From NCBI GenBank assembly GCA_022577435.1, contig JAKOON010000005.1, positions 10,071,724-10,135,723 of the forward strand: 64,000 nt of DNA, read 5' to 3'. Positions 32,280-45,931 of the stretch are shown here, piece after piece. A program made the position numbers and the translations under genes. The notes under the pieces were generated by a model, which saw nothing but the letters and a program-made list of their open reading frames with translations, ran no database searches and was not told where the DNA came from. Numbering within the stretch: position 1 is the first letter of the stretch; each line of letters starts with the position of its first letter. This DNA comes from Embiotoca jacksoni. Its lineage: Eukaryota; Chordata; Actinopteri; Embiotocidae.

Positions 32280-33575
32280 ATATGACCACCAGTCCACATT
32301 CAGTGACTCAAAATAACAAGGTGAAAACACGTTTTTAGAAATAAAGCCTAAAATCTCTGATGTACAAAAAAATTCAGACCCTAAATTTAATTTGTGGGAG
32401 GCCCTTTTACAGTCATTACCACTTTCAGTCCTCTTTGGTAAGTCTCTTTTAAACACCTGGGTTTGTGCAGTTTTATCCGAAGCCTTCCTGGCAGATCCTC
32501 TCAAGCTCAGATTGGATGGGTCGCCTCCGTGAAGCGCCACCTTTAGGTCTCTCCACAGATGTTCCATGGGGATCAAGTCTGGGCTTTGGCAGGGCCACGC
32601 AGCAGTAATCAGAGACGGTCTTGAAGCCGTTCCAGCATTGTCTTAGGCTGTATGCTTCAGGTCATTGTTGTGCTGAAAGGTGATCCACTCGTGCATTCTG
32701 GAGCAGCTTTTCTTCAAAGACCTCTCTGTATTTGACTGCACTCGTCCCCCTGTCAGTTCTCACCACCCTCCCTGTCCCTGCTATGAACCCAGCCCAACCC
32801 CATAGCATGATGCTGCCACCGCCATGCTTCACCATCGGGAATGGTACTAGCCAGGTAATGAGCGGTGATTGGAGTTCAATTTTTGTCTTATCAGACCAGA
32901 AAGACTTTGTTGTTAGTGGATTCTGTCTGGCCACTCTATCGAAGGGGTATATGGATTTAGTGATACTGAGATGGCCGTCCCCCCAGTAGTACTGTTACAT
33001 TCGGGTTCTTTGTCACATCCCTGACCAAGGTCAGAGTTATTGCTAAGTTACCTAGTTTGGGCTGGGCTGAACTTAAGGAAAAGTCCTGGTGATTCCCAAC
33101 TGCTTCCATTTCATAATTATTGAGGTCTCTGCTTTCCTGGGAACTCTCAAAGCTTTATAAAAGGTTTTATACCCTTGCACCGTCCAATGCTTCATCACAA
33201 TTTTAGCATGGAGGTCTGCAGAGAGTTCACTGGACTTCACACCTTGGGTTTTGTCCTGACAAGGTGAATTGTGGGAACTTGTAGAGTGGAATGTGCGGTT
33301 CAATTTGCCACACACAGGTGCACTGCATTCAAGTTCTCTACACATCTGATGGATAATTAATGCAAACAGGTTGCACAGTTTTGAGTGCCACAGCAAAGAC
33401 TCTGAATATTTCCGTAATTGAAAGATTCCACCTTTTGTTTGTTGTAAAGTTGCAAAAATGTCTTCCGATTGTTTTCACTTTGCCATGACACGTTATTGAC
33501 TATAGATTCATCAGCAAAATTTTTATTTTTTTCAGTTTAAAATTAAATCTACAGCACAATGAAGTGTGCAGAAAG
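32280..33575 (-). mobile_element. decayed Tc1/mariner-type transposon
   Basis: Minus-strand fragments of a fish Tc1 transposase lie in order: an N-terminal DNA-binding part at about 33270-33073 (SSELSADLHAKIV, IIMKWKQLGITRTF), a catalytic-domain part at about 32934-32662 (VKHGGGSIMLWG, KYREVFEEKLLQ) and the C-terminal part near 32576 (EHLWRDLKVAL). Stops and frame changes separate them. Inverted arms are recognisable: CAAGGTGAAAACA at 32317-32329 against TGTTTTCACTTTG at 33470-33482. Outer borders are approximate. Confidence 0.85.
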
Positions 33576-36500
33576 CCCTTGCTTCATAAGTTCGCACAAT
33601 GTTGATTAAACCTTTTACCCTAAGATACATCTCTCTCTATACAGAATGTTTAAATCTGGTGTCTGGTGAGACATTCCAGCGCTGGCTGGATAAATGCTTA
33701 CTGGGCTTGCTCTATGGGCACAGCATGAGCACTAGACTTCTGCTGGCCAAACTGAATTAATTCCAGTTCCTTCCAGATTAAATTGCAATAATTCAATCAG
33801 GTGGCTCTTCTAGACTTTCCAAATGTTATCAAACCAAATGGATCAAATTCTGATGGTGAAACGAGTGATTTTGTGGGGGTTGACATGCCTGTTATTTCAT
33901 CTATCCACCACCATTTTACAGCCGCAACAGTTGCGACAGAGTATGCTCCGACAGAGCCCCTGAAGACACTTGTCGACATGTTTTTTTGGTAGTTACTCTT
34001 ACTGGCAGGAGGGGGAGACAAAAGGGCTCCACTGCAGGTTTAATATGAATATCAAAGACAAGCATGTTCAAAGCACAAAGACACTTCAGATCAATATAAG
34101 AACTGCTCAGAATGTGAGCGACAACACAGAAGTTTTACTCATAAAGGGTATTTCTAAAGAATTCTCTTCAGTCTGCTCAGTGTGCAAGACAGCACTTCTG
34201 ACTGAGTAGAAGATTCGAGGTAGTCAAGACAAGAACCTGACAGGCAGTGATGTCTCTTGTCACTGTGATGAACTGAACAAAGTGACAAACCATAGCAGTG
34301 ATGAGAGAAAAGTAAGAGGTTTATCACAGCTGAATGGACCAGGTAGAAAATCAGTTTCTCCTCCCGTGCATCCATCTCCCTGCTCCCCACCTTTCCTGCT
34401 GCACAAGGATATCATTTAACTTGTAAACATTTTGATCAATAATACATTTGCCGGCGCTGCTGAGACAGGTATAATTGTGCTGGTATGTCAGGGTTTAAAA
34501 CAATTAATGTAATTTACCGTTGAGCATTTGCAATGCATGGATCTTTCGGTATCATGCAGAGAAGTGAATTTGCCACAGTAAGCAGAACAAGATGAGAAAT
34601 ATGCAAATAAAATGAAATTGCTAGTTCAGTGCCTACAGTCACAGAGGATGGATTTTGTCATGAAATGAAGTTCAGTTTAACCAATTTATGACAAGGTAAC
34701 TGAATATGGTTTGGATGCTGACTAAGTCTTCCTTGATAACATGGATAGACTGTCCTGTTCGGTTAAGCTTTGCCAGAAGAAGAACGCCATTTTTCACACA
34801 TTTGCTGTTCAGTCACATATCTTCTTTATGTTACATACCAACATGGTCACCATTTCAATGCTGACATGCTCTTGAAGTGCTGTATAATGTTTACTGTTGT
34901 GTACCAAAAGACGTGCTTCCCATAGTACACTCACATATAGTACTCTAACCTGTTAATACACTGATATGTGTTGACCTTGAATTTGGACAGGTTGGTGTTG
35001 TCTCAAACCATTCTGCACTTACTGGAAATTACTGTAGCATTTTGAATATATCACCTGCCATGGTATATGCCCGCTTTCATCATTATACAGAGAAATGAAA
35101 GTGTTTTCAAGTCCTCTGTTTCACATACACAACAAACACATTGATGGCTTCTGTCCAACAGCAGTATAGTGGCACTTAGTGAAAAATAAACACTTTGTTG
35201 GGATGTTTGCAAACAGCTGGAGCTTCCTCAGCCGCCGCATTTTGAAAATACGTGAGGTTGGTGATCTTTCCTTTTCCACTACGCAGCCAAGAAGTCAACC
35301 GTTGAGTGTGGAAAGTGTCGAGCATTTCACACTCGTTTTGAGTACATCATCCGTGTACTTGTAGTAAACTGCGTGTTTTCATTCTTGTCAGTGTGAATGC
35401 ACCTATGCGCCTAAAATAGTGAGTGTTAGTATGTAAGTACGCCATCTTAGTTTAGCATGTAGGTATGTTTACATTCGCTGAATAAAGGAGGTGGATATGC
35501 CGTTTTTCACTTTTTTTTTTGTCGTTGGCAATTAAATCAAATGTTTCTCAAATTCAAATTTAGACCAGATGATGACAGTTAATGTCGGAGGATCGGCTAA
35601 TTTACAAAAAATTTCACCAACATGATATGTGCCTGATTTCATGAAAATCTGTAGTTGTCGAGACATCTCATTGAAAAACCACAAATGTCATCCTATAATG
35701 GTGGTGTTACAGGAAAGAGAAGAGCATCACCAAAGTCAGACCGTGAATGTCGACATATGTTTATGGCTATCCATCCAATCCTTATTAAGATATTTCAGTC
35801 TAAACCACAAGCAGCAAACTATCCTGAGCCATGCAGCTGGCCAACTAAAGATTATTCCCGGATCTACTTACCTTAACCTGCAGTTCACACACTGCAAATT
35901 CTTTCCATGTATTCCTCCATGAACAGAAGGTTAGCTGGATTAGTGACACATTGCCTTCTGCTACGATGCGTGGATCAATGTTTCGACAAATAATCAATAC
36001 GCCCTGCTACCCGACGGTAGCGGCACCTCTCCTCATAGTCAGCAGCCATAAACAACAAGTCAAAGAGCTTCCACGGAGACCCCGAGGGCCCTCTCCTCTG
36101 CTGCCACCACATGCAGGAGAGCAGGGCATGTTTTATAGATGCATAACATTCAAACACACAAAAATAAGGATGTTATTACTCAGTCACACTCGTATATTGG
36201 CTTTTTATGGCCGAGTTGGAGCAAATGTCATTTAGATCAAGCACTCAAAATGCACAAGTAATACCATCTGTATTACTGCTCATGAAAGAGGGTATCAATC
36301 ACTACAGTTGACCTTTTTTCCCCTGATAAAATGTCTCATCAATGAGCTACATCCCGTTGCCTGAGGGCATAAGGACTATTTGTTGAAATCAATGCCATGC
36401 CAAGTATTGTTAGTGAACAATATCCCCCATGATTCAATACTCCACATTTTCTTGATTGCATTGTAGACACCACTGACAAGTAGCCTTAATGAACTGAGCA

Positions 36501-36648
36501 TTTGATTTATGGTAACTGATTGACTGCACTGACTATTACGGGCATCCGCTTCCGTGCACCATCATGACAACAGCATCAGTGGCCGTACATTGTCTGTGCA
36601 CGACTAAATGCCAAGAACGTGTTTGTATTGTCTGTTTACATACAAATC

Positions 36649-36650
<2 letters not shown>
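33576..36650. other. intergenic, nothing recognised
   Basis: No supportable gene or repeat family. All open frames are short and lack family features. Confidence 0.45.

Positions 36651-36725
<75 letters not shown>
36651..36725 (+). repeat. (TG)n microsatellite
   Basis: About 37 uninterrupted TG units. Confidence 0.97.
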
Positions 36726-36726
<1 letters not shown>

Positions 36727-39700
36727 AGTCACTGTGTACGTTGTTGACTTTTAGGAAACGGGCCAGAGATGTGGTGTTTTGTTTGCTGAAGTTCTCACAG
36801 ACTTCCTGCGGTATAACCGACCTTAGATTCACTGTCAATTTCTTTTTTTGACCCATATCTTTTTAATTGCTTAATAATTACAATGTACTGTGCAAACGTT
36901 GTTTTTTTGATAGCAGTTGTCTTTTCCCTTCATCTGTCTAGTCCCTTGAGTCCTCACTCTCATATACTGTAGGTCATTTAATTGTTCCACACATGCATCA
37001 CTCCTCCACTGGCATTTCCTAATGAATCCATCTTTCCTCGGCCCACACACAGAGGTTGCTTCATTGACTATTGGAGCAGCTCGACCTGTGTGTGGAACCT
37101 TTAATTGTTTTTCCCAGAGTCTGACAGCAGACGACACATGATGGATTTGCCAGAACACTTGTCTCTGACACGAAAAAGGACAATCTGTGTATACCTTGAA
37201 AAACATCCACGGTCAAATGAGAACTTCTGCAAAAACCAACTAAGTTAGTGCAAATAGATATTTTTTGTTTAGTTTTTGATGGATGCATTGCCAAGCTTGG
37301 TTTTTAGACCAGAGAAGTGGATTTTATTTGCAGTTGGAAGTAGATTCAAAGGAAATCCCCGGAGCTACTTTTCCACAAACTCCACAATTTACCACAAATC
37401 TCTCTCCACCTCATGAACTGTTGGCTGTGATGGAAGTGTTAAATGAGCTGGGGTTTTCAGGAAAAGGCGTAGACATGCCCCTCATGTGAAACCTATTATA
37501 AAAATCTAATCTCAAACTAATTTAGCATTCTATTTCTTGCACTCTAAGGCATTTGTAACACTGAAATAGATTAATCAGACACATTATGGCAACAATGCAA
37601 TTTAAGGTTACCAAGCTGCAAAATGCATAATGAGCTGTATGGTTTCAACTAAGGAATAGAGCGCAAATTGCTCCAAGAAAGACATTTTTCAGTCCTCCTT
37701 ATTATTTTCAAGGGCATTTTGACCACAAAAACATGGAGATGGTTCCCCATCAAAGCTCCTGTAAGTTATTATCATTATTAATGCATGCTTGGAGGATTGA
37801 GGGGCCTAATTCTTCAATGATATGACTGATGGGAGGAGAAGGTAGATATGATAAAGTCATGAAGATTTAATGGAATATTTCTCCAGAAAACCTCATGCTG
37901 ACTGATGTGACTTTGTTAGGTGAGCTACACCAAACGGAAAAAACATACAGGGAGACATATCACTTGCATTGTAAGCTTTAGCACCGCTGCTGCTAAATTC
38001 TGATCCTTTAAACGAGCTACATTATCACTTTCAAGGACATTCTGTGGTCCTACAGAGTGACATCTAAACAAAAAGGAAAGTAGCTATATTCAGTGGAGAC
38101 AAGAACATTATTTCCCACTGAAATCAAGTTTAAAGTTGCAAAAACTAGAGATACAAGTACCTTATATTTGTATTTACAGGAGCAGTGTCGAGGATTTTGT
38201 GGTATCTGAGGATGATGGTGCAGATTACAAACTCCTGAATATCCCTCCCTGCATGTAGGCAATCATTGAAATAGAAGCATTGTATTCCACCTCTGCCAAT
38301 AATCTGCCCTTAATCCTAACCACTTGTCCTATTTAGTTACTTTCCAATAATCTCATAATCTCATCGTCTCACTCAAAGGTCTGATGGCGACCAGCAGTTT
38401 TAGCAAGGTTACTGTAATAGGTTACAGATTACTAGTTACCAAATTGAAAATATAATAAGTAATGCAACTATTTTAAACACTGCATTAAGAAAATGTCATT
38501 TATTTTTGATTAACGATTTTTATTAATTGTTTGAAATCCAGCAATAAAGATACAAAAAAAGTCCAAATATGTGTCAGGTAGGCAGTGTAAAACTGACAAC
38601 AGTACTTACGTGTGTCAAGTCTTATAGACAGGGGAACACAATTCAACTGGCTTCCAGTAACCTGCAACTTCATAATACCTATTCATTTCGTGCAAAAGAC
38701 ACAAAGTCAATAATAATATCAGGAGTGAAGCATTAGTTTCACGGAAACAGCCATTACAGCAAAGTCAGAGGACTTTAAAATGGAGCAGCTGTTTCTATGT
38801 CAGAGAAATTAAAAGAGAGGAGGCACTGCCGTTCTTTTAAAACTTGTCCATCACGACCAGAGAATAACGGGATTTCAATTAAAGGGGAAAATCTTTATTG
38901 TCATGGGACCCACAGCGAGTCACTGGTATGTGCCTGGAGGGCCTGAATTCACTCTATTTCATTATCTCCCTTCTGCATGCATGGATTTCCTTTTACCTGA
39001 ACCCAGCAGCCAATGATCCGTTCACTCAATATCCTACCTATAGAGGTGTTCAAGGAAAATCAATTAAATGCTATGATGTACAGTCAATTCTAAAGTGTTA
39101 CACTGAGCGAAACATTTACACTTGGTGCTCCAAGTTATTATGAAGTAATTACTTTTGTTGCCGTGTCACTATGCATGCACAGTATGTCATCTCAAAATGC
39201 ATGAAAAGTCTCAATCGATTATGGCCTCATTTAAAACATATGGGATGAAGCAAGACCCAATCCCTACATTAAAGTACGCAGGGAACATTTGACATTTCTA
39301 ATAAAGATTGGAAGTATTCTGCAGAAGGGCTGCAATATTATATGACACATGAATGACAATTTAATAAGAAGATTAAGTTCTAATCCTGTTTGCAGATCAC
39401 CGAGGTTTACTGTGTGACATTGGAGGGTAATCCAGGAGGCTTCTTAAACGATTATTTTACCAACACACAAGTGCTGATATATTAATCTTTTAGGTGATTA
39501 ATGTGACTGAAATTTGTTTTCAAGGTTTAAATAGGAATTCATCTATTTCTAGATTAACATAGGCTAATAGACGTCCCTAACCACAGCATTGTTCAGTTTA
39601 TCAAAAGTTTCATAGGTTGAGAGAAATGTGATTTGTCCACCACACCAGCATCCCAGCAAACAATTATAACAATAAATACAGTAAAGATGTCCATCATTAT

Positions 39701-39845
39701 TAGAAATGTCCGAATGAAAGGTTTGATCCATGGACCAGCAGGATAAAATCTGGGTGAGAGTAGGCAAACAGACCAGAGAGTGGTTGTATAGGCCAGCTTC
39801 CGTTTGTGAATGAGTGAGTGTGAAATGGGTGAAACGTTGTTGTTT
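36726..39845. other. intergenic; possible hAT-like fragment near 38400-38470
   Basis: No gene. At about 38400-38470, GGTTACTGTAATAGGTTACA and ATTACTAGTTACC resemble an end of a fish hAT-like repeat, but no partner end is visible. Confidence 0.35.
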
Positions 39846-40020
39846 AAAAAAAAAAAAAAAAAAAAAAAAGAGAAGAGAAGAGAAGAGAAGAGAAGAGAAG
39901 AGAAGAGAAGAGAAGAGAAGAGAAGAGAAGAGAAGAGAAGAGAAGAGAAGAGAAGAGAAGAGAAGAGAAGAGAAGAGAAGAGAAGAGAAGAGAAGAGAAG
40001 AGAAGAAAAAGAAAAAGAAA
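39846..40020 (+). repeat. poly(A) followed by (GAGAA)n pentanucleotide array
   Basis: A run of about 23 A leads straight into about 27 GAGAA units and then a short (GAAAAA)n tail. The long Arg/Glu and Leu/Phe/Ser frames across it are repeat artefacts. Confidence 0.95.
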
Positions 40021-43000
40021 GATGCCCTGTACAGCTTGGCCTCCTGGCAGTTCATGTTTTTGTCCAAAGTTTTATTCTGTTCACTGAAAAAACCTCAAAT
40101 GTCATGAGGTTACACCTGAATATGAATGCAGACAGGTCTGAGTTTACCTGGACAAACAGCTAACTTTCAGCTCTCTGAGGATGTTTTCACCTCTGGAGGC
40201 CCTGAAGGCGCTGCAGTACAGTCAACTGGCACAAAACTTTAGGACTTAACTTTTCAGCTGATCATTAACATCATAAATCCAGTTTGGCTGTGACTCTTGT
40301 TCTGACGACTACATTATCTTATATATAGGAAATATATCATTTTGATGTGTTTTCTATGACTGTGCAAAGTAATAGTGTAAAGAAAAGGGATGGATAAATG
40401 CGTGGATCTGCCCATTTCTGGGTTTGAGGTTTTTTTTTTTACTTGTTTAAGCTGAATTGCAACTTTAGGTAAAAGATGGTTTATAAATTCTGCTCACCAG
40501 TCAGAATGCCAAGCCACAGTATGATTTAGGAATACTCCAAGTCACCTCTGAGGCTTGTGATTCGAACAATAAATAAAATGTAAATGAAAAAATAAATTAG
40601 AAAATTAAAGTGCTGGCATTGTTCAGAATTTGCTGGACAAAAGGAGGCTCTGCAGCAGCAAAACCAATTCTGCTGGTGAGACCTTTTCCGCAGACTGCAG
40701 AAGGGCTCAGATTGCATCCTGACCTTCATCTAGAGCTCCCTGATTTTAGCTGAAAACTTTATGAGGCCTTTTCTTTATTTTTAAATGGGTCAGGTTTATA
40801 CTTACTCTTTGGCTTTCTAAGGGCTACATATATTCTTATATAATAAAAAAACATATTATCATCTTTCAAAACTGCTAATGCACATTTTTCATCTAATATC
40901 ACACCAGCAATGTAACGCTTTAGTGCACAGCTTTGTCATTCTTTGCGCAGAAAGAAAATTAGTAAGCTCGATTGTTTTCAGTGTGTTTGGTACAACAGTT
41001 TCAGTGTTACCATTGTGGGCTGGTTTGTTTGTGTAAAGCTGATTACAGTACACACAAACATTTAGCAGTGCTCAGTGTTATGAACACGAGTAGCTGTTGT
41101 GTGCATCGAAATGAGGAGTGAGCAACTGATCTCTCGATGATGTAAATATTGTTTGAGAACCTGCAGTAGATCCTTGTTTAGTCACATGATCATTTATACA
41201 ACACACAAGTATGATCGTGCTTACTGGTAAAAAGCATTCTCAATTATAAGTAAAAACCTACTGTGTGTTCATAAATGAATGCACATTCATTGAAATTCAG
41301 ATTAAAGATGTAAACATCACCTTCCAGGTGTCAGGCTGGAAGGTGATTGGCTTGTCAGGCATTATAAAATGATGGCCCTGTCATTGATTATGCATAATAA
41401 AGCAGTATTTTCTGCTCTCTGCTGCAGCCTGTCCTGCTCTGCTTTCTAACCAACAGTACTTTTGAGCACCAGAGCAGAAAGTATTAAAAGCCACGTTTGG
41501 CTTCATGCTACCCCTTTTGAACAACCTTTCACACCGCTGCACTTTCCTTTAATTTCATTAAAACATGTATAAATGCACGGAGATTGGAATGGAACAACTG
41601 AGCAGGATGATCTATTTAACATCCCCATGCTATCAAATTAAAATCAGCATGTGCCCCCTTTGCAACAGACACAAATCCAAATCATCTCGCATTCATCTCC
41701 AGCTAGTCAGGGGTTCTATCCAAATTCCTAATTCAATTAACATTTCATGGAGATGCCTTCTTTAATCATAATTACATGGTCTGGCATTTATATGGCTTGT
41801 CCACAAAAGGCACTGTCCCGTTTAATCTTCCACAGCACATTGTGGCGATAGTTCCCTGACTCCAAGTGATAGCTGTAATGGAGCACCACACAAGTTGAGA
41901 GCAATGATTCAGCTGCTATAATGTGATTGTTCTTTCCATCGGCTCGGCCGAAGGTGTAAAATGGCAAGAACACACGGCTGAAATGAATCCAGCAATAAGC
42001 AGAGTTCGATGCTAATCAACAGTGGAGGCTTTATTATGATGTTAAACGTTGTGTGACATATATTTCTTTCTCACATTGCCTTTAGATTTTTTTTTTCTTG
42101 CACTTGAATTATTCATGAGACCACAAATGACTAGCTTGAGAACACAATCGTACATAAAGAGGAGATACAGTGTGTGTACCTCCAGTTGTGTCTGACCACT
42201 CAATTTGTGGAATTTTGTTGTAGAAGAAAGAAAGATCCAGAACTTATAAGACCTCTTTTCTACCCATGGCGCCTTCTGGGAATTTACCAATCCTGTCACT
42301 ATGTCTAAAAGCTATGATCTCCTTTACTTAAAATCCCTTTTTTTTTTGTGTCTGTGTTGTGACAGGGTTGGTTAACAGAAACCACTCCTCTGCTCTCAGT
42401 TGTCAGGCGGTGTCATTATTATTCAGGTGTTGGTGTCTCGAGAGAAATCCTCCCATCGGAGGCTGCATCTCCGGTTTTTCCCACACACTCCTCCATTATA
42501 CACTGAATTCCAATAACAAACACTGTATCTCTCTCTGTTTTGTTTCTGGCCACTCCTGCAGTCTGTGACAACAACATGCATAGTTGTCGAATGGAAATCT
42601 TCTTCTATTATTGTGGAACGACAGCATGTCTCGGGTAGCATAGCAAATCCTTCCAGTGCATCGCTGTGGTTATAATGCAAGTCATCAAGGTCAATGGCCA
42701 CATTTACATGCTTTTCAAATATGTTATTATAATGAGACTGAGGCAATGAAATAGAAATGGAATATCTTATATCAGGCTTTGAATGTGTAGGCAGCACTTG
42801 TTAAAAAAACAAAATAGATACCTGTTGGTTCAATGTTAGTTCTGGCTGATTTACTGACAATTAAAAAAATATCTGCAGATTTACTTTTTAAAATAACACA
42901 TATCCTCACATGAATTATTGTGTGGTAAGTGTGGAAACACTCTATTCAGGTCATGTGAACATTAAAGGACAAATACAAATAGGCAGATAAACAACATTAA

Positions 43001-43998
43001 TACCTGTGGGAGATTTGGAGTCTCCGATCCATCTGACCTCTGTGTGTCTGGACTTTCCAATGATATTCATGAGGAGCAGAAGATGTGTAAATCTCCACAA
43101 AGGAAGGTCCAGCTAAATGCAAAGATTTAATAAAAACCTCTATAACTAAAAAATGATTCATATTCTCCTGCTCCATTTACACCTATTTGTGTGGTATTTT
43201 ACATTGAAATCCACTGTAGTTCTCTGGTCTTAACTGAAACATATAAGATTTCAATAAGAATAATGTTGCTACAATAAGATTCTTTCTCCTCCCCACCCAT
43301 TTAACCCACTGTAATCAATACAAAATACTGCTGTGCAGCAGAAAGCCAACTCGAGCGCTAAACTCCGGACTACCTTATAAAATACCCTTTTACCTTGTAA
43401 ATGTATTCAGCAAGCGCTACAAACATCCTAAGAAGAGATGGGAAATAGTTATCTCTGTACATATGCCTCCAAGCCAGAAAACCTTTTGTACTTCTTTTGT
43501 AGTCTCAGTGTTGCTCTCTCCCAGTCATGCTCCAATGGGGATAGCAGCGTGGTGAATGAATAAAAAAATAAAAAATCTCAACAGGAGACAAAACTGACAT
43601 ATTAAAGACAGAAGCATTTAACGACTGTGTGGAATATCTGGGGAGAATGTGCATGAAACAATGAAGCTGGGAGCAAATGGCTCCCCTGAAAAAGGATCCA
43701 ACATTCTGAGCCTGAGTGTAATAAAGAGGAACCTCTTCATACAGCTGTCTGCTCTACGACATTTAACACACGCAACTGACTCTCGATGCCCTTGGCAGTG
43801 AATACTGCAGCGAACTGAGCTGCTGAAAATGCTACAGCTCATATTCTAAAGAGAGGAAAAAGAAAGCTTGTGAATGAATTATACTTTTATGATCAGACTT
43901 TAATCTGATGAAAAATGTACTTCTGAAATATTCATTTTGCTTCTCGTGCACTGACTTATTGACCACCCCAAAAAACTTTTAAGACTGATATATTTACC
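40021..43998. other. intergenic, no gene seen
   Basis: Apart from the hairpin at 41316-41347, nothing recognisable. The open frame at 42423-42797 (minus) has no family or splice support. Confidence 0.45.
41316..41347. other. 12-bp perfect inverted repeat (hairpin)
   Basis: ATCACCTTCCAG at 41316-41327 pairs exactly with CTGGAAGGTGAT at 41336-41347 around an 8-nt spacer. There is no surrounding terminator or transposon context. Confidence 0.7.
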
Positions 43999-44127
<129 letters not shown>

Positions 44128-44267
44128 ATTATGTAGGTTATAATTGTAGGGAACGTCCTTTGAGTTGTGTTGTTGGGAATATACAGGCATCTAATTAAGA
44201 ATGTGAAGAAAATAAGGTTTATAGACAGGTTTCTCTTGTTTTTGTTGCTGTTGTTTGCCAAGCAGCC

Positions 44268-44350
44268 GTTCCACACTCCAGTCCGGTAGGTGGCAGTAAT
44301 CCACCTGTTAGCAACCTGACACCTGCAAATCAAACCAAGAGAAGAATAAT
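44268..44350 (+). repeat. second copy of the promoter-region repeat
   Basis: CACACTCCAGTCCGGTAGGT, then GGCAGTAATCCAC, and about 30 bases later CAAGAGAAGAA. It matches the inverted copy at 14640-14771 with few differences in the core. Confidence 0.6.
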
Positions 44351-45778
44351 GAAGCACCTGCATAACATGAAGTCGGGTGATGGTGGAATTCTGGGTAAAT
44401 AAAGCAAGAATCAGTCACATGCCATGACTGTTCACAACAAACAAAAGGATGTTAACAGTGGAATGTAAATGAAACAATACAGAAAGTATTGTTTTCCCAC
44501 TTATGCTTATAGCTCTGTTTTCCAATGGTTAGGCACCAGAAGGAGAGAAGAAGAGGAACTAAACAAATTGGCCATCAACTAGTTCAGCAGAAGGACTTAA
44601 CTTTCGTGACATGGTTGCTTCATCTTCACAGAGAAAAAAGGAATAGAGTTTGGCATCAAAAATGTGAGTCAAAGTCACTCTTTGTCTCTGTATTTGTCTT
44701 GCTTGCTAGTTTCTGAAGTTTGGCTGTTGAGTGTGTATTTGACATGTTGACTTTTTGTTCGAGCTCAGTTTGTTTGCCACTGAACCTGTGGTGTTAGTTT
44801 GCTGGCAACACGATCAAAGCTCTGGGGACAATTCCAGCAGGGCTTTGTTAATGTGGAATTTAACATGTATTGGCGGATCAGTCGCCTGTAAATTGTGCTG
44901 TGTGGGTTTGTGAACCTGTGCAGATGGTCTGTCAGTTGCTTGTGAGATGCTATTCTTCTCTCTTTTTAAATGTATTTTTAAGGTTTACAGCTCTGTTAGT
45001 CATAAAATTGTATGATTTTCGAGTTCTTAAACATTGTAGGATTGCAGTAAGCCACATGTTTAACACGTGCAATCAGTCTTTTCAGTATTTTGTAATGATC
45101 TTGACCTGTGGTCAGCAAACAGTTTTATACAGTTAAATACAAATAAATGATGTAAGTCATGCATCTATGAAATTGGCATTGTTTCTCTTCTTTTCTTTTT
45201 ACTAAATGGATTTTAGTCTTTAAATATTATGTGGTTTGTTCTCCTCTACAGTCAAATCTACAACTTCAAATTGTGTAGGTCAAATTACACATTGCCCTAC
45301 GTTATGCTCTGTTTCTCTAGATGACCTGTCTGACCTGTGAAGCACTGTACTTCTAAAATGCTGTCGTGAGAAACACGCTTGTGTGTTTGTGTGTCTGCGT
45401 CACTCTGCAATTACACCACCAAAATGCGAGTTGGCTCTGGGACTTTAATGCCACTGTGTGAAGTTTGTTCATATATACTTTGAACAATGGCGACTGAAAC
45501 TGTACTTGTCATACAGATAAGGAAATGCGATGCGACCAAGTGGACCAATCATAGTTGTTGTGGTCTGTGTTATCGAGATGTGTAGTTGACTTTCTTTGGA
45601 GATGTGCTTCAGGATAAGGCGTCGAATACAAGTAGGCCTATGAACCGTGCTTTAATTGAACTGGCTTGTCTGAGAGAACAGTTGGCCAGACTCAGGAGTA
45701 ATGTTACCTTGTTATTCCACTTTTAGTTTAGTTTTTTTAAGTAATGCTTATTTCAAAGTGCTTTAGAATTTTTTCCTC
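44351..45778. other. intergenic, nothing recognised
   Basis: No coding or RNA gene can be supported. The small frames at 44525-44716 and 44870-45136 look like chance. Confidence 0.45.
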
Positions 45779-45931
45779 CCATTTACACCTTCACACACCA
45801 ATGACGACAGAGCTTCAATGCAAGGTGCTTGCCTGCCTTTGGGAGAAACTTGGAGTTCAGTGTCTTGCTCAAAGACACTTCAGCATGTGGACTGGAGGAA
45901 TCCGCTCTACCCTCTGAGCCACAGCCGCCCA
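45779..45931 (-). repeat. tRNA-derived SINE-like fragment
   Basis: Minus strand begins GGGCGGCTGTGGCTCAGAGG, then GTAGAGCGGATTCCTCCAG, GTGTCTTTGAGCAAGACACT and ATTGGTGTGTGAAGGTGTAA. An A-box-like segment is present. The expected B box (GTTCGATTCC in fuller copies I recall) appears lost by a deletion joining GAGCGG to ATTCC. Confidence 0.6.

Noticed and set aside
39564..40163. Open frames of repeated Arg/Glu or Leu/Phe/Ser
   Set aside because: They are translations of the GAGAA pentamer array.
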